Shown here piece by piece: positions 7,351-15,407 of a stretch of 18,024 nucleotides of DNA (the first letter of the stretch is position 1; each line of letters begins with the position of its first letter). The notes below the pieces were generated by a model. It was not told the DNA's origin. It saw only the letters and a list, made by a program, of their open reading frames with translations, and searched no databases. Source of the stretch: an uncultured Carnobacterium sp. (GTDB lineage: Bacteria; Bacillota; Bacilli; Lactobacillales; Aerococcaceae); contig CALCML010000239.1 of assembly GCA_937967765.1 (NCBI GenBank), positions 1 to 18,024 on the forward strand, in the 5' to 3' direction. The translations under genes were made by a program, and so were the position numbers.

Positions 7351-9993
7351 TTATTTAGCTAAATATTCTTTAAGCAATTCGAATGCTTGTGGAATACCTG
7401 CAGGGTTCTTACCACCTGCTTGAGCCATATCAGGACGGCCTCCGCCTCCACCTTGGATAGCTGGAGCAATTGCCTTAATGATATCGCCTGCTTTTAATCC
7501 TTTTGCATTTGCGTCTTTAGATACGGCTACTAAAAGGTTCGCTTTATCAGAAGAAGCAGTACCTACTACGAAGATATCGCTCGCACCTTTTTGTCTCCAT
7601 GTATCTGCTAATTGACGTAATTCATCCATCTCTTTATTTTCAAGAGCTACAGTAATGAATGAAGTGCCGTTTACTTCTTCGACATTGTTGAAGACATCTG
7701 CGACTTCCGCTTTCATGATTTTAGCTTTTAGTTTCGCAATTTCGCCGTTTGCTTCTTTCAATTCTTGGCCTAAAGTAGCCACACGTTCTACAACAGTATC
7801 TAATTGAATAGCTTTCACTTCACCAGCTACTTGTTTTAATAAGTTTTCGTGATGGCTTAATAAGTCAAAGGCTTCTTTACTTGTGACAGCTTCGATACGA
7901 CGAACGCCGGCACCGATACCAGATTCAGAAATAATCTTGAACAATCCGATTTCTTGAGTGTTTCCAACGTGGATACCACCACAAAGTTCGATTGACCAGT
8001 CTCCAATGTTGACCATACGAACTAAGTTGCCGTATTTCTCACCAAAGAGTGCCATTGCCCCACGGCTCTTCGCATCTTCTAGTGTAGTTTCAATCGTAAC
8101 CACTTCTAACCCAGCCCAGATTTTCTCATTTACAATGCGTTCCATTTCAGCTAATTCTTCAGCAGTTACTTGTCCAAAATGACTGAAGTCGAAACGTAAT
8201 CCAGTTGGTGTTACAAGAGAACCTGCTTGGTTTGCGTGAGTTCCTAGAACATCTTTCAATGCTTGGTGTAATAAGTGAGTCGCTGTGTGATTTTTAATGA
8301 TTTTCGCACGTTCAGATGCATCTACCACTAATGTGTATGTTGCATTCACTTGTAAGTCAGCTAATACTTCTACAGTGTGTAATGGTTGTCCGTTAGGAGC
8401 TTTCTTCACTTGTAAAACATTGGCTACAACCGTACCGCTGTCATCTTGAATGGTACCGTGGTCTGCTAATTGTCCACCCATTTCAGCGTAGAATGGTGTA
8501 CGGTCAAACACTAATTGAGCATGTGCATCTTTATGCGCAGATTCTACTAATTCATCATCGACAACGATGGCTTTTAATACGCCTTCTTCTGTTGTTGAAG
8601 CATACCCAACGAATTCACTTTCTACAGTGATATCACGTAGTACTGCAGATTGTACGTTCATTGATGTTTCAGTATTACGAGCAGCACGCGCGCGATCTTT
8701 TTGAGCTTGCATTTCTTCTTGGAATCCTTCTTCATCGACAGTGAAACCATTGTCGCTTGCGTATTCTAACGTTAATTCATATGGGAATCCATAAGTGTCA
8801 TAAAGTTTGAACGCATTTTCGCCAGAAAGTGTTGTTTCGTTTGCTTCTTTCATGTCCGCAAAAATAGTTTCTAAGATTGCTAAACCATCGTGAATTGTTT
8901 CTTGGAAACGATCCTCTTCGTTCGCAATCACTTTTTGAATGAATTCCATGTTTTCAGTGACTTCTGGATAGTAGCTGTGCATAATTTGAGCAACCGTTGG
9001 AACTAATTTAGTTAAGAATGAACCTTGAATTCCTAAACGTTGTCCGTGCATTACTGAACGACGGATTAAACGACGGATGATATATCCACGACCTTCGTTT
9101 GAAGGAAGCGCGCCATCCCCAATCGCAAAGCTTACCGCACGAATGTGGTCAGCGATAACTTTGAATGATACATCAGTTTCTTTAGACTCATTGTATTTCT
9201 TACCAGCGCTTAAGCTTTCTAATTGCTTAATAATTGGCATAAATAAGTCTGTTTCGAAGTTTGTTGGTGTATCTTGGATAACAGAAACGACACGTTCAAG
9301 ACCCATCCCCGTATCGACGTTCTTATGTGGTAATGGTGGATACGTTCCGTCTGGCATATGGTTGAATTGAGAGAATACTAAGTTCCAAATTTCTAAGTAA
9401 CGTTCGTTTTCTCCTCCAGGATAGTTTTCTGGATCATCTTCTGCTAAGTTATTATATTTTTCTCCACGGTCGTAGAAAATCTCAGTATCTGGACCACATG
9501 GGCCTGCACCGATATCCCAGAAGTTATCTTCTACTGGAATGATATGATCTTCAGGAAGACCCACTTTATCCATCCATAATGCTTTTGTTTCTGGATCTTC
9601 TGGATAGTAAGTTACGTATAGACGGTCTGGATCAAGACCTAACCATTTTTCGCTTGTTAAGAATTCCCATGCCCATGGAATTACTTCTTCTTTGAAGTAA
9701 TCACCGATTGAGAAGTTCCCCATCATTTCGAATAATGTATGGTGACGAGCTGTGTGCCCTACGTTTTCGATATCGTTTGTACGAATACTCTTTTGAGCAT
9801 TGGTAATACGTGGAACTTCCGGTGTTTCAGTTCCATCGAAATATTTCTTAAGAGTGGCAACCCCTGAGTTAATCCATAATAATGTTGGATCGTTTACAGG
9901 AATTAAGCTAGCACTTGGTTGCACCTTATGTCCTTTTTCTTGGAAGAAATCAAGGTACATTTGACGAATTTCGCTACTTGATAATTTTTTCAT
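7351..9993 (-). CDS. alaS: Alanyl-tRNA synthetase
   Basis: AlaS charges tRNA-Ala and hydrolyses misacylated Ser- or Gly-tRNA-Ala. From the chosen start it has 880 residues, the family length. The class II catalytic core spans about 1-240 (RHHTLFEMMGNFSIGDYFKE, then DTGMGLERV and RGYIIRRLIRR further on). The editing domain carries the zinc/editing motifs HTATH (His569, His573) and CGGIH (Cys671, His675). The C-Ala domain ends with a glycine-rich GGGGGRPDMAQAGG. The frame is open to 10095, but the first 34 codons would be T-box leader RNA. ATG 9993-9991 has AAGGAG 7 bases upstream and starts MKKLSSSEIRQ as expected. Expression is governed by the alanine T-box upstream. Confidence 0.98.
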   Translation of the reverse strand: MKKLSSSEIRQMYLDFFQEKGHKVQPSASLIPVNDPTLLWINSGVATLKKYFDGTETPEVPRITNAQKSIRTNDIENVGHTARHHTLFEMMGNFSIGDYFKEEVIPWAWEFLTSEKWLGLDPDRLYVTYYPEDPETKALWMDKVGLPEDHIIPVEDNFWDIGAGPCGPDTEIFYDRGEKYNNLAEDDPENYPGGENERYLEIWNLVFSQFNHMPDGTYPPLPHKNVDTGMGLERVVSVIQDTPTNFETDLFMPIIKQLESLSAGKKYNESKETDVSFKVIADHIRAVSFAIGDGALPSNEGRGYIIRRLIRRSVMHGQRLGIQGSFLTKLVPTVAQIMHSYYPEVTENMEFIQKVIANEEDRFQETIHDGLAILETIFADMKEANETTLSGENAFKLYDTYGFPYELTLEYASDNGFTVDEEGFQEEMQAQKDRARAARNTETSMNVQSAVLRDITVESEFVGYASTTEEGVLKAIVVDDELVESAHKDAHAQLVFDRTPFYAEMGGQLADHGTIQDDSGTVVANVLQVKKAPNGQPLHTVEVLADLQVNATYTLVVDASERAKIIKNHTATHLLHQALKDVLGTHANQAGSLVTPTGLRFDFSHFGQVTAEELAEMERIVNEKIWAGLEVVTIETTLEDAKSRGAMALFGEKYGNLVRMVNIGDWSIELCGGIHVGNTQEIGLFKIISESGIGAGVRRIEAVTSKEAFDLLSHHENLLKQVAGEVKAIQLDTVVERVATLGQELKEANGEIAKLKAKIMKAEVADVFNNVEEVNGTSFITVALENKEMDELRQLADTWRQKGASDIFVVGTASSDKANLLVAVSKDANAKGLKAGDIIKAIAPAIQGGGGGRPDMAQAGGKNPAGIPQAFELLKEYLAK

Positions 9994-10018
9994 CTTCATT
10001 CTCCTTCTTTTTGTAAAT

Positions 10019-10224
10019 AAAAAAACTGCCCCATTGCTGCAAGGGCGTCCTACCGCGGTACCACCTTGCTTACAATGAAACAGCTGTTCATTCATCTCTA
10101 ATTCCGATAACGCTGGAAAGGCGTTTGTATTTCTACAAAGTTTTCAATCGGGAGCACGATTTTGATGGCTATTTTCACCAGACAAGCCTCTCTAATATGT
10201 AAAATCTCAATCCGATTGCTTACC
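10019..10224 (-). promoter_or_regulatory. T-box riboswitch leader of alaS (tRNA-Ala)
   Basis: The minus-strand leader has the full T-box layout. Stem I is closed by CAATCGG (10218-10212) with CCGATTG (10151-10145), and inside it GATTTT pairs with AAAATC. The specifier loop between them holds GTGCTC, containing the alanine codon GCT at 10155-10153. The conserved T-box AAGGTGGTACCGCGG is at 10067-10053; its TGGT would pair with an ACCA acceptor end, right for tRNA-Ala. The competing terminator is at 10046-10028 followed by seven T (10025-10019). Uncharged tRNA-Ala should stabilise the antiterminator and turn on alaS. Confidence 0.95.
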
Positions 10225-10230
10225 TTTAGA

Positions 10231-10259
10231 AGTATACGAAAAGCGCCTTGTTTTGTCAA
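10231..10259 (-). promoter_or_regulatory. Promoter of the alaS T-box transcript
   Basis: A consensus TTGACA (10259-10254), 17-base spacer and TATACT (10236-10231) on the minus strand. The -35 lies 1 base after the last base of the stop codon of the upstream histidine kinase gene. This is the strongest-looking promoter in the window. Confidence 0.92.
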
Positions 10260-11951
10260 CTATTGCAAGTCCTGTTGCCCTTTTATCGGAATACGTAAAT
10301 AGACTTTTGTATACTCATTTGGTTTTGAGTCAATCATCATTGTAAATGCTTCTCCAAAAAATAGTTTCAATCGTTCAGTGACGTTCTTGATTCCAATACC
10401 ACCAAGTTGTTTCGTTGAAGTGGCTTCTCCAGACATTCCTACTCCATTATCAGCAATACAAATCTCAATCCATTCGTCAATCTTCAAAAGAGTAATATCA
10501 ATTTGTCCGGGTCTATCGATTTCTTTAATTCCATGATAGATGGCATTTTCTACAAGTGGTTGAATCACAATTTTTGGAATCATTACTTGAGGAATTTCTT
10601 CTGAAAAATCAATTCGATAATTTAACTTATCCCCATATCTTTCTTTTTGAATAAATAAATATTGTCGTACATGCTCTATTTCTTGTTGTAACGTTACGAG
10701 TTCATTTCCCGCATTCAGTGAAAGTCTAAAATAATTAGAGAGTGCTTTTGTAATTTCAACAACCTTTTTATGATCTTGAAATTCCGCCATCCAAATAATG
10801 GTATCTAAAGTATTGTAAAGGAAATGCGGATTTATTTGACTCGTCAGTGCCTTTAATTCATAAATTCTCGTCAGTGCTTCTTGTTCTTTTTCATCCTGCA
10901 TGAGCTTTTCGATTTTCTCTAACATTTGATTGAAGCTAGCAGCCAAAACTTGGAATTCTTCTGCTCCATTCTCCTGTGCACGAATCGTAGTATCGCCTTC
11001 TTCTACCTTCTTCATGACTTGACCTAACTGTTTTACAGGAAGAAGTTGATAACGCATCAATGCATAGATTCCGAACATACAGATTATTAAACTGATAATC
11101 CCAACAACACTCACAATCGCAAGCAATTTTAATGATGTCTCTTTAAAACTACTAAACGAGCTTACCCCTACTAGAATCCAATCAACATTCCCTATGGTAC
11201 TCTTATGAACAAAGAAATCTTCAGAGACCATCGAATCCATCGGACTATTAGAGATATCTTGGACAGACATTTGTTTTTCTACCGACTCGAACACTTCAGA
11301 ATCTGGGTGATAAATAATCGTTCCATCTCTTTCAATGACAAAAGCATAGCCGTTTGTTCCTAAAGAAAGTTCCTTAACATACTTTTCTAATTCTTGATAG
11401 TCGACATCTAAACGAATCACTCCAAGATGTTGTCCGTCTTCTCCTTTTATCTCCTGACTGATAGAAATAACTACTTGATTACTATTATTCTTTGTCGATT
11501 TTATAATAGGCGTATTTGATTTTATGACAGCCTCTTTATACCATCCCTGTGCCATCATATCACTAGAAGTGGCCATCTCTTCGTCCATACCCGTTTTTAA
11601 AATTCTACCGTCTTTTGTCACAAACAAGATGGCCCTAAAGTCTGGATGACTCTTTAAAATTGTATCAAACAACTGATGAATTGCATCCTCGTTGTTTACT
11701 TGACCGTTCTGGGCAAAGGCTTGAATTTCTTTTGATTCGGCTAATGCAATTGATGTGGATTTTAAATTACTGACATACTGTTCAATATATTTTGCACTCG
11801 TATCAATCTCATGAATCGTATGCTCTTCCACTTCTCTATGAAACAGTTCACTACTTTGAACCCAATAGAAGCTACCAATGATGACGACTAGTACAAAAAG
11901 CATTAAACTTAGATATCCAAATAATCGTGTCGCTAATGACTGTTTTCTCAT
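10260..11951 (-). CDS. YesM-type membrane sensor histidine kinase with dCache-like sensor
   Basis: A 563-residue sensor kinase. Order of parts: membrane helix (about 11-31), large extracellular dCache-like domain (about 35-270, with DFRAILFVTKDGRI, GWYKEA and GYAFVIERDGTIIYHP), second helix (about 275-298), HAMP linker (about 299-352), His_kinase domain with His376 in SQINPHFLYNTLD, and HATPase with Asn469 (LVENAIYHG), DNGVGM (501-506) and GGIGIKNV (517-524). This is the LytS/YesM kinase class. Its ATG overlaps the stop of the AraC-type regulator gene in an ATGA, so the pair is a two-component system. The ligand is not readable. The gene order next to ccdA-thioredoxin-msrAB resembles, from memory, pneumococcal TCS09 and S. 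gordonii MsrRS, suggesting oxidative stress or a nutrient as signal. Confidence 0.92.
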   Translation of the reverse strand: MRKQSLATRLFGYLSLMLFVLVVIIGSFYWVQSSELFHREVEEHTIHEIDTSAKYIEQYVSNLKSTSIALAESKEIQAFAQNGQVNNEDAIHQLFDTILKSHPDFRAILFVTKDGRILKTGMDEEMATSSDMMAQGWYKEAVIKSNTPIIKSTKNNSNQVVISISQEIKGEDGQHLGVIRLDVDYQELEKYVKELSLGTNGYAFVIERDGTIIYHPDSEVFESVEKQMSVQDISNSPMDSMVSEDFFVHKSTIGNVDWILVGVSSFSSFKETSLKLLAIVSVVGIISLIICMFGIYALMRYQLLPVKQLGQVMKKVEEGDTTIRAQENGAEEFQVLAASFNQMLEKIEKLMQDEKEQEALTRIYELKALTSQINPHFLYNTLDTIIWMAEFQDHKKVVEITKALSNYFRLSLNAGNELVTLQQEIEHVRQYLFIQKERYGDKLNYRIDFSEEIPQVMIPKIVIQPLVENAIYHGIKEIDRPGQIDITLLKIDEWIEICIADNGVGMSGEATSTKQLGGIGIKNVTERLKLFFGEAFTMMIDSKPNEYTKVYLRIPIKGQQDLQ

Positions 11952-12694
11952 ACATCGGCTCCATTTCTAAATTTTTTTGGAGTGATTCCCACTAGCGATT
12001 TAAAGCGGTATGAAAAATAATTCATATCTTCAATACCGACAGCTTGTGCTACCTCATATATTTTCATATCGGTTGATAGTAAGAGTCTTTTTGCCATTTG
12101 AATACGCTGCTCTGTCACAAACTCCTGGAATGATTTACCAAGTTCCTTCTTGATTAGCATACTTAAATAATTCGAACTAAATCCTAATTGCTTTGCTAGT
12201 CCAATAAGAGATAGTTCCGGATTCGATAATTGTTCTAAAATCAATTTCTCAAAATGAACAGATTCAGATGGATTGGTATTTTTATTGGCTAATTCTAATA
12301 GTCTTCTTTGTTTTTCCTCTTCGTTCAATTTAGAGACAACTTTTACGAGTAAGGATTCAATTTCTGTTTTAGTAACAGGTTTTAATATATAATCATCGAC
12401 CCCTAATTTAACGGCTGATAGCAAGTAATCCACATAATCATATCCTGTTAAGAAGATGATTCTTAATTGTGGGAATTCAGCTCTAGCTAGTTGAGCCAAT
12501 GTAATTCCATCCATTTTTGGCATATTAATATCCGTCAATAAAATATCAGGCGTATGCTCTTGAATCATGGCTAGCGCCTGCTCCCCATTTTCGGCTTCTT
12601 GAATCGTTGAAATTCCCAAACTTTCAAAATCTACAAGCGAAGCAATCCCTTTTCGAATAATCGGTTCATCTTCTACAATCAAGATCGAATACAT
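11948..12694 (-). CDS. YesN-type response regulator (receiver plus AraC DNA-binding domain)
   Basis: A 248-residue response regulator. The receiver domain (about 1-120) has the acidic pocket Glu8-Asp9, phospho-acceptor Asp55 in LLTDINMPKMDG, Thr83 and Lys105. After a linker, the AraC-type double helix-turn-helix occupies about 148-245 (SLIGLAKQLGFSSNYLSMLI, then IYEVAQAVGIEDMNYFSYRF and GITPKKFR). The short linker makes it smaller than typical YesN proteins, which often exceed 350 residues. GGAGGGG lies 5 bases before the ATG. It is transcribed from its own promoter after the msrAB terminator and probably works with the kinase downstream. Targets are not visible; the adjacent ccdA-msrAB operon is the first candidate. 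Confidence 0.93.
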   Translation of the reverse strand: MYSILIVEDEPIIRKGIASLVDFESLGISTIQEAENGEQALAMIQEHTPDILLTDINMPKMDGITLAQLARAEFPQLRIIFLTGYDYVDYLLSAVKLGVDDYILKPVTKTEIESLLVKVVSKLNEEEKQRRLLELANKNTNPSESVHFEKLILEQLSNPELSLIGLAKQLGFSSNYLSMLIKKELGKSFQEFVTEQRIQMAKRLLLSTDMKIYEVAQAVGIEDMNYFSYRFKSLVGITPKKFRNGADV

Positions 12695-12713
12695 AACATC
12701 CCCTCCTGTTCCT

Positions 12714-12741
12714 ATTATACTCTTTCATCGAACGATTTCGA
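12714..12741 (-). promoter_or_regulatory. Promoter of the two-component operon with an internal dyad
   Basis: TATAAT (12719-12714) lies 20 bases before the regulator start. The best -35, TCGAAA (12741-12736), is 16 bases upstream and weak. A perfect inverted repeat, TCGAA-N4-TTCGA, occupies 12741-12728, covering the -35 and spacer, so it could be an operator. Confidence 0.6.
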
Positions 12742-12754
12742 GTGCGTTTTGCCT

Positions 12755-12811
12755 AAAAAAGTGCTTTAAATGAGAGAAATCTTCATCAGTAATCCCTCTC
12801 CTCTAAAGCAC
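12755..12811 (-). terminator. Terminator after msrAB
   Basis: An 8-base-pair outer stem (12761-12768 with 12804-12811), a 3 by 3 internal loop, a second stem of about nine pairs including two G-U, and a minus-strand run of six T (12760-12755). It separates the msrAB operon from the two-component genes. Confidence 0.85.
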
Positions 12812-12818
12812 CTCATTG

Positions 12819-13934
12819 TTATTCAACAAACTCTTTCAAATAGCCGTATCCTTGAGCATCCATTTCATCTAGTGGAATGAACTTAATGGAAGCACTATTA
12901 ATACAGAATCGTAATCCACCTTTATCACTTGGACCATCGTCAAACACATGACCTAAATGAGAATTTGCAATACGACTTCTTACCTCTACTCGTTTCATAT
13001 TAAAACTATTATCTTCATGATAAGTGACTACTTCTGAAGAAATTGGTTTCGTGAAACTTGGCCATCCGCATCCAGAATCAAATTTATCTCGTGAAGAAAA
13101 GAGTGGCTCTCCTGTTGCAACGTCCACATAAATTCCTTTTTCATGATTATTCCAATATTGATTTGAGAATGCTAATTCCGTACGGTTTTCTCTAGTGACG
13201 GCATATTGTTCCTTCGTCAATGTTTTCTTTAATGTTTCTTCATCAGGAAGTGGATACTTATTCACATCAATCACTGGGTCATTTGCTTTTCTCACATCGA
13301 TATGACAATAGCCGTTGGGATGTTTCTTTAGGTAATCTTGATGGTAGTCTTCAGCAACCACGAAATGACGTAGCTTTTCTGTTTCAACCGCTAATTTCTT
13401 TCCAAATTGTTCTTCTTTTTCTTTCATAACTTCCTGAATAATCGCACTATCCGCTTCATCTGTATAATAAATTCCTGTACGATATTGGCGACCTACATCA
13501 TTTCCTTGCTTATTCACTGAAAATGGATCAATCACTCTAAAGTAGTATAATAATAATTCTCTTAGAGAGATCTTATCCGCATCATAAGTCACATGAATCG
13601 TCTCTGCATGATCTGTACTGTGGATCAGTTGATAATTGGTTGTTTCAACATTCCCATTGGCGTAACCACTGACAACATCGATGACCCCATTGATTCTTGA
13701 AAAGTATTCCTCAAGTCCCCAAAAACATCCGCCTGCTAAATAAATTTCTTTCACGTTTGTTGCCTCCTTTTTGGTATCGGATTTGTTTTCTTCTTTTTCA
13801 ATCAGATTCGTAACCTTTTTTGAAATGGATTCTGATTCAGAAGAACTGACTACTGTATTGCCTTTACCAAAATACAAAGCTCCCGCTAAGAAAATTAGAA
13901 AGGCAACGACTGCAACTATTAATTTTTTATCCAT
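12819..13934 (-). CDS. msrAB: Membrane-anchored MsrA-MsrB fusion methionine sulfoxide reductase
   Basis: This protein reduces both S- and R-methionine sulfoxide, probably at the outer membrane face. The 371 residues begin with an uncleaved-looking hydrophobic anchor (about 4-23, no lipobox) and a polar linker. MsrA spans about 62-215 with catalytic Cys70 in GGCFWG and a possible resolving Cys210 in GYCHID. MsrB spans about 230-365 with Cys289 in SGCGWPSF (likely resolving) and catalytic Cys344 in RFCINS. The zinc CxxC pairs of many MsrB proteins are absent, as in the pneumococcal and PilB type. The frame is open to 13949, but ATG 13934 has GAGGGAG just upstream and avoids abutting the thioredoxin stop. 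Third gene after ccdA and the thioredoxin, which should supply its electrons. Confidence 0.95.
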   Translation of the reverse strand: MDKKLIVAVVAFLIFLAGALYFGKGNTVVSSSESESISKKVTNLIEKEENKSDTKKEATNVKEIYLAGGCFWGLEEYFSRINGVIDVVSGYANGNVETTNYQLIHSTDHAETIHVTYDADKISLRELLLYYFRVIDPFSVNKQGNDVGRQYRTGIYYTDEADSAIIQEVMKEKEEQFGKKLAVETEKLRHFVVAEDYHQDYLKKHPNGYCHIDVRKANDPVIDVNKYPLPDEETLKKTLTKEQYAVTRENRTELAFSNQYWNNHEKGIYVDVATGEPLFSSRDKFDSGCGWPSFTKPISSEVVTYHEDNSFNMKRVEVRSRIANSHLGHVFDDGPSDKGGLRFCINSASIKFIPLDEMDAQGYGYLKEFVE

Positions 13935-13949
13935 TCTGCTCCCTCTCAT

Positions 13950-14540
13950 CTATAGTGTTTCTAAAGTCTTCACGATATCCTCGTTCGTTACGTGTCCTGG
14001 TTGAACTTTGACTACTTTTCCATTTGCATCAATAAAAGCTGAAGATGGATACCCAACGATTCCTAATTTCTTTAAAAACTGACCGTCATTATCTACTAAA
14101 ACTGGAAGAGTTTTGTACTCTAATCCTGAAAACCATTGCTTAAAGTCCTCTAAATTCTTTTCACGATTCACACCTGGTGCAACAACGGTTAGAACGACTG
14201 CATCTTTCGGAGGCATGTCCGCTAATTGATTGATATCCGCAAGTCCTGCTAAACAGATTGGACACCAAGAAGCCCAAAATTTTACATAAATTTTCTTACC
14301 CTTATAATCTGCAAGAGAAACTTCTTTTCCATCTAGCGTTTTAAAAGTATAACCACTCACTTCATCCATCCCCATTTTTCCATTCATTGAATCTTTATTT
14401 TCTGTCTTTTGCTCGCTCATTTTTCCCATTTCTTCAGTAGTAGCTTTCATATCCATTTTATCCATACCCATTTGTGAGTTTTGACAAGCGGCTAATAAAA
14501 ATGTACTAAATACTGCTAACATTAATTTTCTTTTCATCAT
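13950..14540 (-). CDS. Thioredoxin-fold lipoprotein (Etrx/TlpA-like) with methionine-rich linker
   Basis: A 196-residue extracytoplasmic thioredoxin. It starts with a lipoprotein signal peptide, lipobox LAAC with Cys19 as the lipidated residue. A linker (20-60) holds nine methionines between residues 24 and 58. The TlpA/AhpC-TSA-like domain follows, with active site Cys93-Pro-Ile-Cys96 in WASWCPICLAG and a probable cis-proline in VGYPSSAFID. It should take electrons from CcdA, encoded 15 bases upstream, and reduce the MsrAB fusion encoded 15 bases downstream, as shown for pneumococcal Etrx proteins. AAGGAG lies 5 bases before the first of two consecutive ATG codons; either may be used. A copper-binding role for the linker is possible but unproven. 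Confidence 0.93.
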   Translation of the reverse strand: MMKRKLMLAVFSTFLLAACQNSQMGMDKMDMKATTEEMGKMSEQKTENKDSMNGKMGMDEVSGYTFKTLDGKEVSLADYKGKKIYVKFWASWCPICLAGLADINQLADMPPKDAVVLTVVAPGVNREKNLEDFKQWFSGLEYKTLPVLVDNDGQFLKKLGIVGYPSSAFIDANGKVVKVQPGHVTNEDIVKTLETL

Positions 14541-14555
14541 TATTTCTCCTTTTCA

Positions 14556-15248
14556 TTAGTGAAGCAATTGTGGTAGCTGTGCCCAAATAATCGCTAAGCC
14601 CATCAACACAATCACTAAACCACCAAGTTTTTTTAATAACATTAAACGTTTTTTTGCAAGATTGAAGACTTTAAATGCCAAGGTTGAAGCAATCGATAGT
14701 ATTAAGAATGGAATCGATAATCCAAGAATATAGAGACATAATAAAAATACTCCATAATAAGGACTAGCTTGTTGTGTTGAAATTAATGACAACACTGCAC
14801 TGAGTACAGGCCCTACACAAGGTGTCCAACCAAAACTAAAACTAAGTCCCAGTAAGTAACTACTCCATAAAGACTTTTGATTCTTCATCTCAAACTGTAC
14901 AGTCTTTTGTTTTTGCAAAAATAAAAATTGAAAGAATTCCATCTGATGCAATCCTAAAATAACAATCATAACTCCTAATGAAATATTGAACCACGCATTG
15001 TATATCAAGCTTCCTAAGATAGTTGCTGCAAATCCGAGAAAGAAAAAGACCGTTGAGATTCCTGCTATGAATATCAATGTCCGAATAATTGGTTTCCAAT
15101 AAATAGAAAACTTACCAAGTTTAATATGCGCTCCGTCTTGTTCACTCATTAAGACTCCAAAATATACTGGAAATAGCGGTAAAACACAGGGTGAAAAAAA
15201 CGATAAAAGCCCTGCTAAAAATACGCTACCCATAAATACTAAATCCAT
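14556..15248 (-). CDS. ccdA: CcdA-type cytochrome c biogenesis/DsbD-like thiol transporter
   Basis: CcdA moves reducing equivalents from cytoplasmic thioredoxin across the membrane. The 230-residue protein has six predicted membrane segments and the two conserved cysteines in paired motifs: Cys21 in FFSPCVLPLFPVYF and Cys144 in FGWTPCVGPVLS. That two-fold PCxxP/PCxGP arrangement defines the family. Because no cytochrome c maturation genes are nearby and the next genes are a lipoprotein thioredoxin and msrAB, its likely job is reduction of surface thioredoxin for methionine repair. AAGGAGG is 6 bases before the ATG. First gene of the operon. Confidence 0.95.
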   Translation of the reverse strand: MDLVFMGSVFLAGLLSFFSPCVLPLFPVYFGVLMSEQDGAHIKLGKFSIYWKPIIRTLIFIAGISTVFFFLGFAATILGSLIYNAWFNISLGVMIVILGLHQMEFFQFLFLQKQKTVQFEMKNQKSLWSSYLLGLSFSFGWTPCVGPVLSAVLSLISTQQASPYYGVFLLCLYILGLSIPFLILSIASTLAFKVFNLAKKRLMLLKKLGGLVIVLMGLAIIWAQLPQLLH

Positions 15249-15272
15249 CGTACCCCTCCTTCATCTGTACTT

Positions 15273-15278
15273 AGTATA
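15273..15278 (-). promoter_or_regulatory. -10 box of the ccdA-thioredoxin-msrAB promoter
   Basis: TATACT (15278-15273) lies about 25 bases before ccdA. The hexamer 17 bases upstream (TATTTC) is not a convincing -35 and there is no TGn extension, so an activator may be needed. An A+T-rich stretch with a 5-base inverted repeat (15301-15313) lies upstream. Confidence 0.55.
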
Positions 15279-15359
15279 CGTCTACCTTGAATAAAGAAAT
15301 ATAGATTTTCTATCCGAAAAACTTGAATATGTTACGATATCTAATATTTTTTAGTACAT

Positions 15360-15390
15360 AAAAAAACCACGTGAGCTTTCACCCACGTGG
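15360..15390 (-). terminator. Rho-independent terminator after ezrA
   Basis: A stem CCACGTG/CACGTGG (15367-15373 with 15384-15390) with a 10-base loop and a minus-strand run of seven T (15366-15360), starting 17 bases past the ezrA stop. Confidence 0.88.
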
Positions 15391-15407
15391 CTTAATTAGT
15401 TACTCTA

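Noticed and set aside
9994..10095. N-terminal extension of AlaS by 34 residues
   Set aside because: The added codons translate the T-box and terminator of the alaS leader; the start at 9993 has a proper ribosome binding site and the family N-terminus.
12755..12811. Long hairpin after msrAB considered as a small RNA or attenuator
   Set aside because: Its position just after the stop and the six-T tail are explained by a simple terminator; no separate promoter for an RNA is visible.
14890..15099. Minus-strand 69-codon frame inside ccdA
   Set aside because: An out-of-frame overlap of the membrane protein gene, with no ribosome binding site support.
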